Assembly (NCBI GenBank): GCA_964517115.1
Contig: CAZFBE010000019.1
Span: forward strand, 1-19,041
Source of the DNA: UBA6624 sp964517115 [NCBI: uncultured bacterium]
GTDB lineage: Bacteria; UBP7; UBA6624
Direction: 5' to 3'
DNA: 19,041 nucleotides
The position numbers and the translations under genes were made by a program. The stretch's first letter is position 1; every line of letters begins with the position of its first letter. This document shows positions 7,739 through 14,913 of the stretch, piece by piece. The notes under the pieces were generated by a model. The model made no database searches. It was given only the letters and a program-made list of their open reading frames with translations, and had not been told where the DNA came from.

Positions 7739-9279
7739 TGAAAAAAAAATACTTACTAAGCTTAATGCTATTGTCATTTTTCAACGGAACAAAACCTTTT
7801 GAAAAAATCGGTTCATTTGATTTACAGACAGAGAACGGGGTCTTTTCGTATGACGAAGAAAATCCAGAAATAACTGTTTTCTTGAGGTTTTTAGAGGGAG
7901 ATGCCTACACTGAAGATCTATGGAGCTCAAATTTTCAAGAGATGGTTGATCAGATGCCAGAAACAAACATCATATTTGTATCTTCAGAAGATGGCTACCT
8001 AAGCAAAATAAAACAACAAGCTGCAGGGGTTCCATGGAAAGAAAAAATCTTCTTTATAAACAGCGAAAAAATGCCTATAGGTGGAGAGGTTGAAGAAATA
8101 CTTGAAACCTGGAAAAATGATTGGAATGCTGACAAGGCTGGATTCCTGATTGATAGTGATGGTTTTTTAAGACAGTTTGGATTGCTAAGGCCTCCAGGAA
8201 AAAGTGAAACTCCTATACTTGATGCCGTTGAAAGAGAAGTTGAATATCTTTACTGGGAAAAGAATCTCCAAGAAAAAATGAAAGAAAACTTGTCAAAAAA
8301 AGAGGTCATCCTTTTGGACAATTTTGAGCTTTCGGGTGGATGGGGAGCAAATGCAGAATTTGAAGCTGAATTCCCAAAAACCGAAGAATTAATGAAATAC
8401 AACAATATGGAAATATATTTTGAAATGAATTGTCCTGAAAAAAATGACAAGAACTGTTATGAGTGGGACATGATAGCAAATCTACACCTTTGCGAAGATG
8501 GCAAATGCAATGTATTGATTTCTAGATGGATTACAGCATATCATCGAAGAGGGGTTTGGCTCACGGACATCACTCCATTTTTGGCTTTCTTGACAGATGG
8601 TGGTATTAAAAATTTCAAAATAAATGTCCCTACAGGAAATTCTTCCTACATAATGGATATGAAAATCTACCTTTCTAAAAAAAATAACTCCCTTAGACCT
8701 GTAAAAGCCTACAAAATGTGGGAAGGAGGGGCTTTTAATCTTGACTACAATCCATCAAAAAAACCCTACCTATTAAAAAATCCCGAATCTCAAAAATACA
8801 CAATAAGTGGAATCATGTCGGGGCACGGATGGGGAAGAGACATTGCAAATTGTGCAGAATTCTGCAACCACACACATCATTTCTTTGTAAATGACAAACC
8901 TACGGAAATCTTAAGTGATCCAAAGGCTGGAAGCGGGAGTGGATGTTATGACCTTCCAAATAAAGGGGTTGTCCCAAATCAATTTGGAACATGGCCTTAT
9001 GGAAGAGCCTATTGGTGCCCTGGATGGGACTTGCTACCATTCAATATAGAAGTCGAAAACCTCTCTCAAAAAGAAAACTTAATCACCTATAGGGCTCTTT
9101 ATGAAAACAAGCCATATAGTCCTGAAGTAAATCCTGATGCAAACTCTTCTGGATTTAATGCAGAAATCAACATGCAGAGTTGGCTCATATCGTGGGAAAA
9201 TCCCAGCCACTACCTCCTTAAGAAAAATTTTGGGAATTGGGAAAATTCAGAAGAATTCACAATATTAGAAGATGAGTAA
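7738..9279 (+). CDS. Secreted PNGase F-like protein with an N-terminal thioredoxin-like region
   Basis: A 513-residue protein starting with a signal peptide (MKKKYLLSLMLLSFF). Residues about 190-510 match the two-domain fold of peptide-N-glycosidase F, which cleaves N-glycans from asparagine. Aligned by eye with PNGase F as I remember it: YEWD at 241-244 gives the equivalents of W59 and catalytic D60, CAEFC at 372-376 gives catalytic E206, and all three disulfide pairs can be matched (C232-C240, C372-C376, C403-C427). The segment that carries E118 and W120 in PNGase F (TETW) is shortened here to something like VPTGNSSY, so substrate contacts differ and amidase activity is uncertain. Residues about 25-170 have the strand/helix order of a thioredoxin-like domain but no CxxC. 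The ATG overlaps the previous stop by 1 nt (TAATG), with AAGGAG 11 nt upstream. Confidence 0.8.
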   Translation: MKKKYLLSLMLLSFFNGTKPFEKIGSFDLQTENGVFSYDEENPEITVFLRFLEGDAYTEDLWSSNFQEMVDQMPETNIIFVSSEDGYLSKIKQQAAGVPWKEKIFFINSEKMPIGGEVEEILETWKNDWNADKAGFLIDSDGFLRQFGLLRPPGKSETPILDAVEREVEYLYWEKNLQEKMKENLSKKEVILLDNFELSGGWGANAEFEAEFPKTEELMKYNNMEIYFEMNCPEKNDKNCYEWDMIANLHLCEDGKCNVLISRWITAYHRRGVWLTDITPFLAFLTDGGIKNFKINVPTGNSSYIMDMKIYLSKKNNSLRPVKAYKMWEGGAFNLDYNPSKKPYLLKNPESQKYTISGIMSGHGWGRDIANCAEFCNHTHHFFVNDKPTEILSDPKAGSGSGCYDLPNKGVVPNQFGTWPYGRAYWCPGWDLLPFNIEVENLSQKENLITYRALYENKPYSPEVNPDANSSGFNAEINMQSWLISWENPSHYLLKKNFGNWENSEEFTILEDE

Positions 9280-9892
9280 ATTCAACATGCTCAAACCACC
9301 GCCTTTTAATGTAAAAAAAGACCTACCAGAGATACTCAAAGGTATAGGTTTTGAAGGGTTATTGTTCATAATATTTTTATTTGGAGCCATTGTTTATGAT
9401 ACCTTTGTGAAGCCAGGGTATTTTATGGATTGGGAAATTTTGGAAACAGGAAATAGCATTCCTGAATTCGAAGGTTCATCAACATCCGGAACCATAAGTT
9501 CAGAAGATCTAAAAGGGGATTGGAGCGTTCTTTACTTCTTCCCAAAATCCTTCACTCCTGGATGCACAACCCAATCATGCAGCTTAAGAGATGGTTACTC
9601 AAAATTTGATCAAAAAAACATAAACGTAATAGGAATCAGCACAGACAGCCTCAAAACACAAAAAAAATTCAAGAAAGAAAAGGAATTGCCTTTTGATCTG
9701 ATTGCTGACTCTGACAAAAAAATTAGTAAAAAATTTGGAGTTTTAGGTGATTTGGGTTTTGCATCAAGGGTAACTTTTATAGTCAATCCCGAAGGGGAAA
9801 TTGCATATGTTTTTACAAAAGTAAGAGTTGGAATACACGATGAAGAAGTTACCCAAAAGATAAATGAATTGATTTCCCAGAGAAAAGAGTAA
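9272..9892 (+). CDS. Membrane-anchored peroxiredoxin of the PrxQ/BCP type
   Basis: A 206-residue thiol peroxidase. Residues about 60-200 carry the peroxiredoxin fold. The peroxidatic cysteine is C98 in TPGCT, and a second cysteine five residues on (C103) is the usual resolving cysteine of the alpha-type PrxQ/BCP group (CxxxxC). Most family members are soluble and about 150 residues long. This one has an extra N-terminal part with a clear hydrophobic helix (about 26-46, GLLFIIFLFGAIVYDTF), so it is probably tethered to the inner membrane with the enzyme outside the cytoplasm. The start overlaps the end of the PNGase F-like gene by 8 nt. It would reduce hydroperoxides at the membrane, and would need an electron donor in the periplasm that is not seen here. 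Confidence 0.88.
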   Translation: MSKFNMLKPPPFNVKKDLPEILKGIGFEGLLFIIFLFGAIVYDTFVKPGYFMDWEILETGNSIPEFEGSSTSGTISSEDLKGDWSVLYFFPKSFTPGCTTQSCSLRDGYSKFDQKNINVIGISTDSLKTQKKFKKEKELPFDLIADSDKKISKKFGVLGDLGFASRVTFIVNPEGEIAYVFTKVRVGIHDEEVTQKINELISQRKE

Positions 9893-9901
9893 AATTCTCA
9901 A

Positions 9902-10525
9902 GTGAAAAATTTACCTGTAATAATTGGTATAACTGGCGCTTCTGGAGCCATGTATGCTGATACCCTGATAAAAGAACTTGTAAAAAGGGACATTCCTGTT
10001 GAAATCGTTGCGAGCAAGTGGGGAAAATACCTACTGAGTCACGAGCTGGATTTTAAATTCGGCAAAAATGCTCAAAACTTTATTGAAAACAGATACGGGA
10101 AAAATGTGAAATGGACTGACCTCACATGGCATCCTGGAATGGACATGTCTGCAACAATAGCAAGCGGAACCTACAAAACAAGAGGAATGGTTGTGGTTCC
10201 TATGTCAATGGGTACACTTGGGCATATAGCAAATGGTGTAACATCTAATCTTCTTCACAGGGCTGCAGATGTAACTCTGAAAGAAAACAGACCTTTGATT
10301 TTAGTCCCAAGAGAAACCCCTCTTTCACAAATCCATCTTCATAATTTGTTAAAAATATCCAAAGCAGGAGCAATAATAGTTGATGCAAATCCAACCTTTT
10401 ATCAAGGTGCTGAAAAAATGCAAGATTTAATAGATAGCGTTGTTGCTAGAATTTTGAGTTCGTTAAATATTGACAACAACCTTGTCCCTGAATGGGGCAT
10501 CCCAAAAGAATTTCAAGATGCCTGA
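9902..10525 (+). CDS. ubiX: UbiX-type flavin prenyltransferase
   Basis: A 207-residue flavoprotein of the UbiX/Pad1 family, which adds a dimethylallyl unit to FMN to make the prenylated FMN cofactor of UbiD enzymes. The N-terminal flavin-binding motif GITGASGAMYA (residues 9-19) is typical, as are PMSMGTLGHIANG and the C-terminal VPRETPLS region. The start is a GTG at 9902, 9 nt after the peroxiredoxin stop; a GAGAAAAGAG stretch upstream is at best a weak ribosome site. Its partner is almost certainly the UbiD-like protein encoded at 3361. The end overlaps mqnE by 8 nt. In the futalosine pathway literature the UbiX-like member has been called MqnM. Confidence 0.92.
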   Translation: MKNLPVIIGITGASGAMYADTLIKELVKRDIPVEIVASKWGKYLLSHELDFKFGKNAQNFIENRYGKNVKWTDLTWHPGMDMSATIASGTYKTRGMVVVPMSMGTLGHIANGVTSNLLHRAADVTLKENRPLILVPRETPLSQIHLHNLLKISKAGAIIVDANPTFYQGAEKMQDLIDSVVARILSSLNIDNNLVPEWGIPKEFQDA

Positions 10526-11672
10526 AACAGGCGACATACTGTTGAAAAACCACCCTGACTATTGGGCTTGGCAAAAAATAAAATCAGGAGAAAGGATAAA
10601 TTATGAGGAAGGAGTAAAACTCATGCAGGAAGGAGATTTAACTGCACTTGGGATTATGGCTGATTACATCCGAAGAAAAAAATGGGGAAATAAATCCTTT
10701 TATGGAAATACCTCAAATATCAACCATACAAATGAATGTATCCTTGACTGTGGCTTGTGTGCCTTTAAAAGACCCTTTAATCCAAAAAAGATGCATGAAG
10801 AAGCCTATGTAGTTGATAAAAAAGAATTAGAAAAGAGAATTGATTGGGCAGTAAAAAACGGAATTTGGGAAATCCATATCGTTGGAGGAATAACCCCCAG
10901 GTTGAAACTTGATTATTACAAAGATTTCTTACAAACGATCAAAAAGAAAGCACCCCATATGTTCATACAGGGTTTTACAGCAATTGAAATCAGATATATA
11001 GCAAAATTATGCAAAATAAGTGCTGAAGAATTATTAATTAAGTTTAAAAAATGGGGCCTTGACTCAGTTCCAGGAGGCGGTGCAGAAATATTCCATCCAA
11101 GATCAAGACAGATTATCGCAAGAAACAAAGAAACTGCTGAAGAATGGCTTGAAATACATGAAATTACACATAAGGTTGGAATGAACAGCAATGCAACAAT
11201 GCTCTATGGACACATAGAGACAAAAGAAGAAATTATTCATCATCTTGACATGCTAAGAAAGACACAAGACAAAACTAATGGATTTTTGGCGCTAATACCT
11301 TTAGCATTTCTGCCAGAAAATACAGAATTTCAAGATGAAGTTGGCCCAACAACTGGACAATATGATGCGAGGGTTTGTGCAATCAGCAGAATATATTTAG
11401 ACAATTTCCCACACATAAGAATACTTTGGACATATCAAGGACCAAAAATGACACAAGTTCTTCTTCATTACGGCATTGATGATGTTGGAGGAACCAGCCT
11501 TGATGAAGAAATAGCAAAGGAAGCTGGGGGATTTTCTTCTAATGAATTCACACAAGCAAACCTAATGAGAATACTCAAAGAAAGTGGCAGAGAGCCAATA
11601 CCTGTAAATTCAATTTACGGAAATGCTCCGAGTAAAGAAAAACTAATGGAACTAGCAAAAAGCTCTGAATAA
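10518..11672 (+). CDS. mqnE: Aminofutalosine synthase MqnE (radical SAM)
   Basis: A 384-residue radical SAM enzyme that joins 3-[(1-carboxyvinyl)oxy]benzoate to the adenosyl part of SAM, giving aminofutalosine. The [4Fe-4S] ligands C74, C78 and C81 appear in ECILDCGLCAF (CxxxCxxC). Downstream motifs are characteristic of MqnE as against MqnC: VPGGGAEIFHPRSR, NATMLYGHIETKEE and ALIPLAFLPENTEF. I placed the start at the ATG at 10518, which overlaps ubiX by 8 nt; the frame continues upstream only inside ubiX. It has no obvious ribosome binding site and is probably translated by coupling. The next intermediate would need MqnB or an MTA/SAH nucleosidase, which is not in this window. Confidence 0.93.
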   Translation: MPETGDILLKNHPDYWAWQKIKSGERINYEEGVKLMQEGDLTALGIMADYIRRKKWGNKSFYGNTSNINHTNECILDCGLCAFKRPFNPKKMHEEAYVVDKKELEKRIDWAVKNGIWEIHIVGGITPRLKLDYYKDFLQTIKKKAPHMFIQGFTAIEIRYIAKLCKISAEELLIKFKKWGLDSVPGGGAEIFHPRSRQIIARNKETAEEWLEIHEITHKVGMNSNATMLYGHIETKEEIIHHLDMLRKTQDKTNGFLALIPLAFLPENTEFQDEVGPTTGQYDARVCAISRIYLDNFPHIRILWTYQGPKMTQVLLHYGIDDVGGTSLDEEIAKEAGGFSSNEFTQANLMRILKESGREPIPVNSIYGNAPSKEKLMELAKSSE

Positions 11673-11730
11673 AAATATTCAAACAACAGAAAACAAGATT
11701 TCTGATCTCCCAAAATCTAAAGTTATCCTC

Positions 11731-12564
11731 TTGTTGCTGCTTCATTTAGCAATAACTGCACTCACTTACAATGTTGCAAAAATATCTAGTGAATCTTTTG
11801 GGGGTTCAGCATTGGTCGGATTGAGAATTTCACTTACTGTTTTTATATTTTTTCTGATTGGAACTTATAAAAATGGATTTTCGATAATTCCAAAAAAACT
11901 CATGCCGAGGATGATTTTTTGTGGAATTTTAGTCGCACTAAATCAAGCATTTTTCCTAAAAGGGATGTCTCTTGGAGCACCTCCAGCACACGCATCAATT
12001 CTTTATGCCACAACTCCTGTTTTTGTCTTAATTATTTCACTCATACTAAAAGAAGAAAAAATTGTTTTTTCTCGTATTTTTGGACTTGTTTTAGCCTTTT
12101 TAGGAACATATTGGATTCTTGGCAATAGTGGACTTTCTGCTTTTGGCAATGGTGAAAAAACTATACTCATGGGTGTAGTATGTTGGGCAATATATACATC
12201 ACTGATACCTCCAATATCGAAATCTATAGGCGCAAAAGAAGCTGTTTCAAGATCCTTCCTAATTGGCTTACCTATTGCTATAGCTATATTTTTAATGGGT
12301 GAAAAACCTGACTTTTCTACAATTACACCATTTGCATGGTATGGTTTATTCCATATTGCATTCCTGACAAGCATAGTCGCTTACTCCATATGGGCAACGG
12401 CTTTACAGTTTTTAAAGCCAAGCCAAGTTGCAGTTTTCATAAACCTACAACCTCCAACAACCGCATTGGTTGCAATGGCTGTATACAAACAAATTCCACA
12501 AGAGGGTTTCTGGCTTGCTTTACCGGTAGTTCTTTTTGGAGTCTGGACAGTCCAGAGAAAATAG
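11731..12564 (+). CDS. EamA/DMT-family transporter (uncertain start)
   Basis: An integral membrane protein of about 277 residues or slightly more, with around ten hydrophobic helices in two similar halves, as in the EamA (drug/metabolite transporter) family. Substrate unknown. The start is a problem: there is no in-frame ATG or GTG between the TAG at 11653 and the first helix. TTG at 11731 cuts into the first helix (ILLLLLHLAITALTY). The open frame upstream reads on through SDLPKSKVI, so a rare ATT start at 11698 or 11677 would give a more normal N-terminus. No ribosome site is seen near any of these. It follows mqnE closely and ends 1 nt from the convergent sulfotransferase gene. Whether it has a role in menaquinone synthesis is unknown. 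Confidence 0.78.
   Translation: MLLLHLAITALTYNVAKISSESFGGSALVGLRISLTVFIFFLIGTYKNGFSIIPKKLMPRMIFCGILVALNQAFFLKGMSLGAPPAHASILYATTPVFVLIISLILKEEKIVFSRIFGLVLAFLGTYWILGNSGLSAFGNGEKTILMGVVCWAIYTSLIPPISKSIGAKEAVSRSFLIGLPIAIAIFLMGEKPDFSTITPFAWYGLFHIAFLTSIVAYSIWATALQFLKPSQVAVFINLQPPTTALVAMAVYKQIPQEGFWLALPVVLFGVWTVQRK
12542..12556. repeat. Short perfect inverted repeat at the end of the EamA gene
   Basis: TCTGGAC-A-GTCCAGA, with 7 bases matching on each side of one central base. As RNA it could form a 5-bp stem with a 5-nt loop. It lies just before the point where the plus-strand operon and the minus-strand gene array meet with 1 nt between stops. There is no U-run, so it is not a standard intrinsic terminator; it could still hinder read-through. 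Confidence 0.35.
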
Positions 12565-12565
12565 C

Positions 12566-13297
12566 TTAATTAATTTTATATTTCTCCATCATTCTGTAAT
12601 AATGCATGCATTCATCTAGCAAGTTTAAAAATTTATCCGGAAACTCTTCTGTTGCTGTGGAAGGCTTGGAAAAAGAAGTTGTTTTGATTACATTGCCATA
12701 CCAATGCTCCTTCCAGATTCCGTCCGAATCACGAAATCCTTTTGGCCACTTTAACATCCTGTTTGAAAATCGAATCTCCAGGAGATCGCATAATTTCCTC
12801 AACATCAATTTAGGGTTTTTCAATATATCTCCTGAGTCAATCACTATTGGAATCTTTTTACCTTGCTCCTTTGCATAATTAAATATATGGAGCTGCTGAG
12901 GCAAACCTAATAGCTCAGGACTAACCTCGTCATGGATTTTCGAATAAGACAATATGACCTTTTTTGGATTTCTGATTAGAAAACAGTTATCTATGCTACT
13001 AATCCATTTCAGGGGTTGCTTATTGACCCAATGATGCGTCATTAGCTTTTGATACCATACATTTTTATCGTTTGGAATTACCCCTGTTAACACATCAGCC
13101 ACATTGCTCCAAGACGTATCATATGAATCAATTACTTCTTGGTACATTGGATGCCTTGTTCCTGTTTCCCGTAAGAAAAAAGCATAAAAAGGCTCATCTG
13201 TAACAGTTGTATCAACCCTATTCTCAAAAGATCTCATAAGTGCAGTTGAAATATTTCGCGGTCCAGACCACATCCCAATTATTTTTTTGCCACTCAT
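12566..13297 (-). CDS. Sulfotransferase-family protein paired with a class IV aminotransferase-fold gene
   Basis: A 243-residue cytoplasmic protein. PAPS-dependent sulfotransferases move a sulfuryl group to an alcohol, amine or phenol. The 5'-phosphosulfate loop is seen at residues 8-24 (GMWSGPRNISTALMRSF), and the 3'-phosphate motif is R109 with S117 in IRNPKKVILSYS, eight residues apart as in classical sulfotransferases. A candidate catalytic histidine lies in KLMTHHW (88/89). The start overlaps the stop of the upstream aminotransferase-like gene by 4 nt (ATGA), with no ribosome site, so the two are translationally coupled and probably work together. The substrate is unknown. A related non-sulfotransferase P-loop activity cannot be excluded, although both PAPS motifs look intact. 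Confidence 0.8.
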   Translation of the reverse strand: MSGKKIIGMWSGPRNISTALMRSFENRVDTTVTDEPFYAFFLRETGTRHPMYQEVIDSYDTSWSNVADVLTGVIPNDKNVWYQKLMTHHWVNKQPLKWISSIDNCFLIRNPKKVILSYSKIHDEVSPELLGLPQQLHIFNYAKEQGKKIPIVIDSGDILKNPKLMLRKLCDLLEIRFSNRMLKWPKGFRDSDGIWKEHWYGNVIKTTSFSKPSTATEEFPDKFLNLLDECMHYYRMMEKYKIN

Positions 13298-14211
13298 TGT
13301 CTTGGATACAGTCTGTCTATTTTTTTCTTATAAAAATCAAAAAGAGACTTTGTAACAGAACCCCTTTTGCCATCTCCTATAATATTTTTATCAATATCAA
13401 CAACAGGAATAACGCCTGCAAATGTTCCAGTAACGAAAGACTCATCAGCATCATATGTTTCCTCCAGCCTAAAATTTCTCTCTAGGACATCAACACCTTC
13501 CTCCCTGCATATTTCAATAATATTCTTTCGAGTTACTCCATTTAGACAATATTCTCCTTTTGAAGTGATTACTTGATTGTTTTTGACTATAAAAAAATTC
13601 GTAGAGTTACAGGTTGAAACGTAACCATTGACATCCAGCATCAACCCTTCATCTACATTCTTCTCAATAGCCTGAAGACACCCTGCAATACAGTTGAACT
13701 TACTTAATGAGTTAATTTTTGGATCCTGATTAAAACCAGTCCCCCTTACAGTGCTTACGGAAGCTAGGCTGATTCCGTGTTTATTGATTGTTTTGTTTGC
13801 TATTTTGTATTCAGGAATGACAACAAGGCTTATTGGTCCAAGATTTGATCCAGGATGCTGATAAGGGGTTATTTTCTCTCCTCTTGAGATAATGACTCGA
13901 ATATGCACTCCTGAATCCATGTTGTTTTTTTCAATAACGTCATAAATAATTTCGCTTAATTGCTCTTTTGAGTATGGAATTTTTATATTTATCTGTTTTG
14001 CCCCATCGTGAAGCCTTGCAAGATGCTCATTCAAAAAGCATAGATTTCCATTGTGCAGACGGATACCTTCCCATACTCCATCACCTAACAAAAACCCACT
14101 ATCGAAAACAGAGATTTTTGCGTTAGACCTGTCATGAACCTCACCATTTATATAAATTTTTATGTTTTTATTTCGTGGATCTTCAATATAGGAATGAGTA
14201 TTGTTTTGCAT
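13294..14211 (-). CDS. Class IV aminotransferase-fold protein with altered PLP residues (N167, T200)
   Basis: A 305-residue protein clearly of the branched-chain/D-amino acid aminotransferase fold (class IV). Elements that hold the PLP phosphate are kept: R66 (HLARLH), the LNGVTR loop at 223-228, and TGTFAG at 261-266. The lysine that forms the Schiff base normally sits in a DPRIKSL-type motif; here the motif reads DPKINSLSKFN, giving Asn at 167. The nearest lysines are K165 and K171, the latter one helical turn on. The Glu that contacts the pyridine nitrogen, normally in a YVxEG-type motif, is T200 in GYVSTCNSTNFF. So normal transamination is doubtful, and an altered PLP reaction or shifted lysine is possible. 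Database labels of branched-chain aminotransferase should be distrusted. It is coupled to the sulfotransferase by a 4-nt overlap. Confidence 0.85.
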   Translation of the reverse strand: MQNNTHSYIEDPRNKNIKIYINGEVHDRSNAKISVFDSGFLLGDGVWEGIRLHNGNLCFLNEHLARLHDGAKQINIKIPYSKEQLSEIIYDVIEKNNMDSGVHIRVIISRGEKITPYQHPGSNLGPISLVVIPEYKIANKTINKHGISLASVSTVRGTGFNQDPKINSLSKFNCIAGCLQAIEKNVDEGLMLDVNGYVSTCNSTNFFIVKNNQVITSKGEYCLNGVTRKNIIEICREEGVDVLERNFRLEETYDADESFVTGTFAGVIPVVDIDKNIIGDGKRGSVTKSLFDFYKKKIDRLYPRQ

Positions 14212-14217
14212 AGTTTT

Positions 14218-14223
14218 ATATTA
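14218..14223 (-). promoter_or_regulatory. Possible leaderless promoter of the aminotransferase-sulfotransferase pair
   Basis: TAATAT on the minus strand ends 6 nt before the ATG at 14211, and no Shine-Dalgarno site is present. The 11 bases ATAAAACTATG spanning the start are identical to those at mqnA. This suggests the pair has its own promoter although it lies downstream of other minus-strand genes. The DNA is AT-rich, so chance is a real alternative. Confidence 0.35.
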
Positions 14224-14231
14224 ATACAACA

Positions 14232-14259
14232 AATCACCCTCTACCGAAAAGTGGTGATT
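14232..14259. repeat. Inverted repeat between the methyltransferase and aminotransferase genes
   Basis: AATCACC and GGTGATT form a 7-bp perfect stem around a 14-nt loop. It overlaps the methyltransferase stop codon. On the minus strand, the direction of the flanking genes, it is followed by only a weakly T-rich stretch, so it could be a poor terminator or an operator. On the plus strand it is followed by ATTTTT. Its role is undecided. Confidence 0.35.
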
Positions 14260-14902
14260 ATTTTTCTGCATAAAAAACCAATGTTCCGAGCCAGTCATTC
14301 TTTTGGCCAACTTGCCAATAATTTATATTTTTAAAACCAATATCTGATAGTAATTTTTTCCATTCCTTTATGGACAATGTATTCATAAAGACACCACATT
14401 TTTCAGGCCAATTCAAAGACGTTTTATTTTCACTATAGTGATCAATTCCAAAAATCAACTTACCATTTTCACGAAGCCACTCTTTGTGTATTTTTCCTAA
14501 AATTTTGGATACATCTCTAAAATAATAAAAAACCTCCATGGAATGAACAAAGTCATATTTTTTGTTTGGCTTCCATTCAAGCAAGTCACTGTAAAAATAA
14601 TCCCCTTCAGGATCAATGTTCCTTGCCTTATCTATCATCTGCATTGCACCATCAACGCCTGAAGAGTATTTACAGGAAGAGTGTTCTTTCATTTTTCTGA
14701 CAACCCAGCCATTACCACACCCAGCATCAATAAAATTGAAATCACTATTTGAATTTTTTGAAATTTTATCAATCATGAAATTTACAGATTCAGAATGATG
14801 TTCTTCCATCCCTGCATCTTTTCCAGATTCAGCCCATTTTCCAAAAAAACTTGTCGCACTCTCTGTGTCTCTGTGCAAATTAGGTTTTTTGTTTGATTTC
14901 AT
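14258..14902 (-). CDS. Class I SAM-dependent methyltransferase
   Basis: A 214-residue protein with a Rossmann-type SAM-binding domain. Motif I is FIDAGCGNGWVV at about residues 57-68, followed by the acidic strand end GVDGAMQMIDKAR, and the motif IV region reads YDFVHSMEVFYYF. The substrate is not recognisable. It lies 11 nt after the SOUL gene and 46 nt before the aminotransferase-like gene on the same strand, so it may belong to either unit. It lacks the features of UbiE/MenG that would make it the last enzyme of menaquinone synthesis, so I do not assign it there. No ribosome site is visible at the ATG. Confidence 0.85.
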   Translation of the reverse strand: MKSNKKPNLHRDTESATSFFGKWAESGKDAGMEEHHSESVNFMIDKISKNSNSDFNFIDAGCGNGWVVRKMKEHSSCKYSSGVDGAMQMIDKARNIDPEGDYFYSDLLEWKPNKKYDFVHSMEVFYYFRDVSKILGKIHKEWLRENGKLIFGIDHYSENKTSLNWPEKCGVFMNTLSIKEWKKLLSDIGFKNINYWQVGQKNDWLGTLVFYAEK

Positions 14903-14913
14903 TTGGATTAAAT

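Noticed and set aside
12003-12374. Minus-strand open frame of 123 codons inside the EamA gene
   Set aside because: Antisense shadow of membrane-helix codons; no start signal and no family pattern.
13711-13713. N167 of the aminotransferase-like protein as a sequencing error or pseudogene mark
   Set aside because: The rest of the frame is intact and well conserved, a second active-site change (T200) occurs in the same protein, and the gene is tightly coupled to its neighbour, so a functional variant is more likely.
14258-14902. Methyltransferase as the last menaquinone enzyme (MenG/UbiE)
   Set aside because: The SAM motif is present, but the sequence blocks typical of UbiE are not seen, and it lies on the opposite strand in another gene array.
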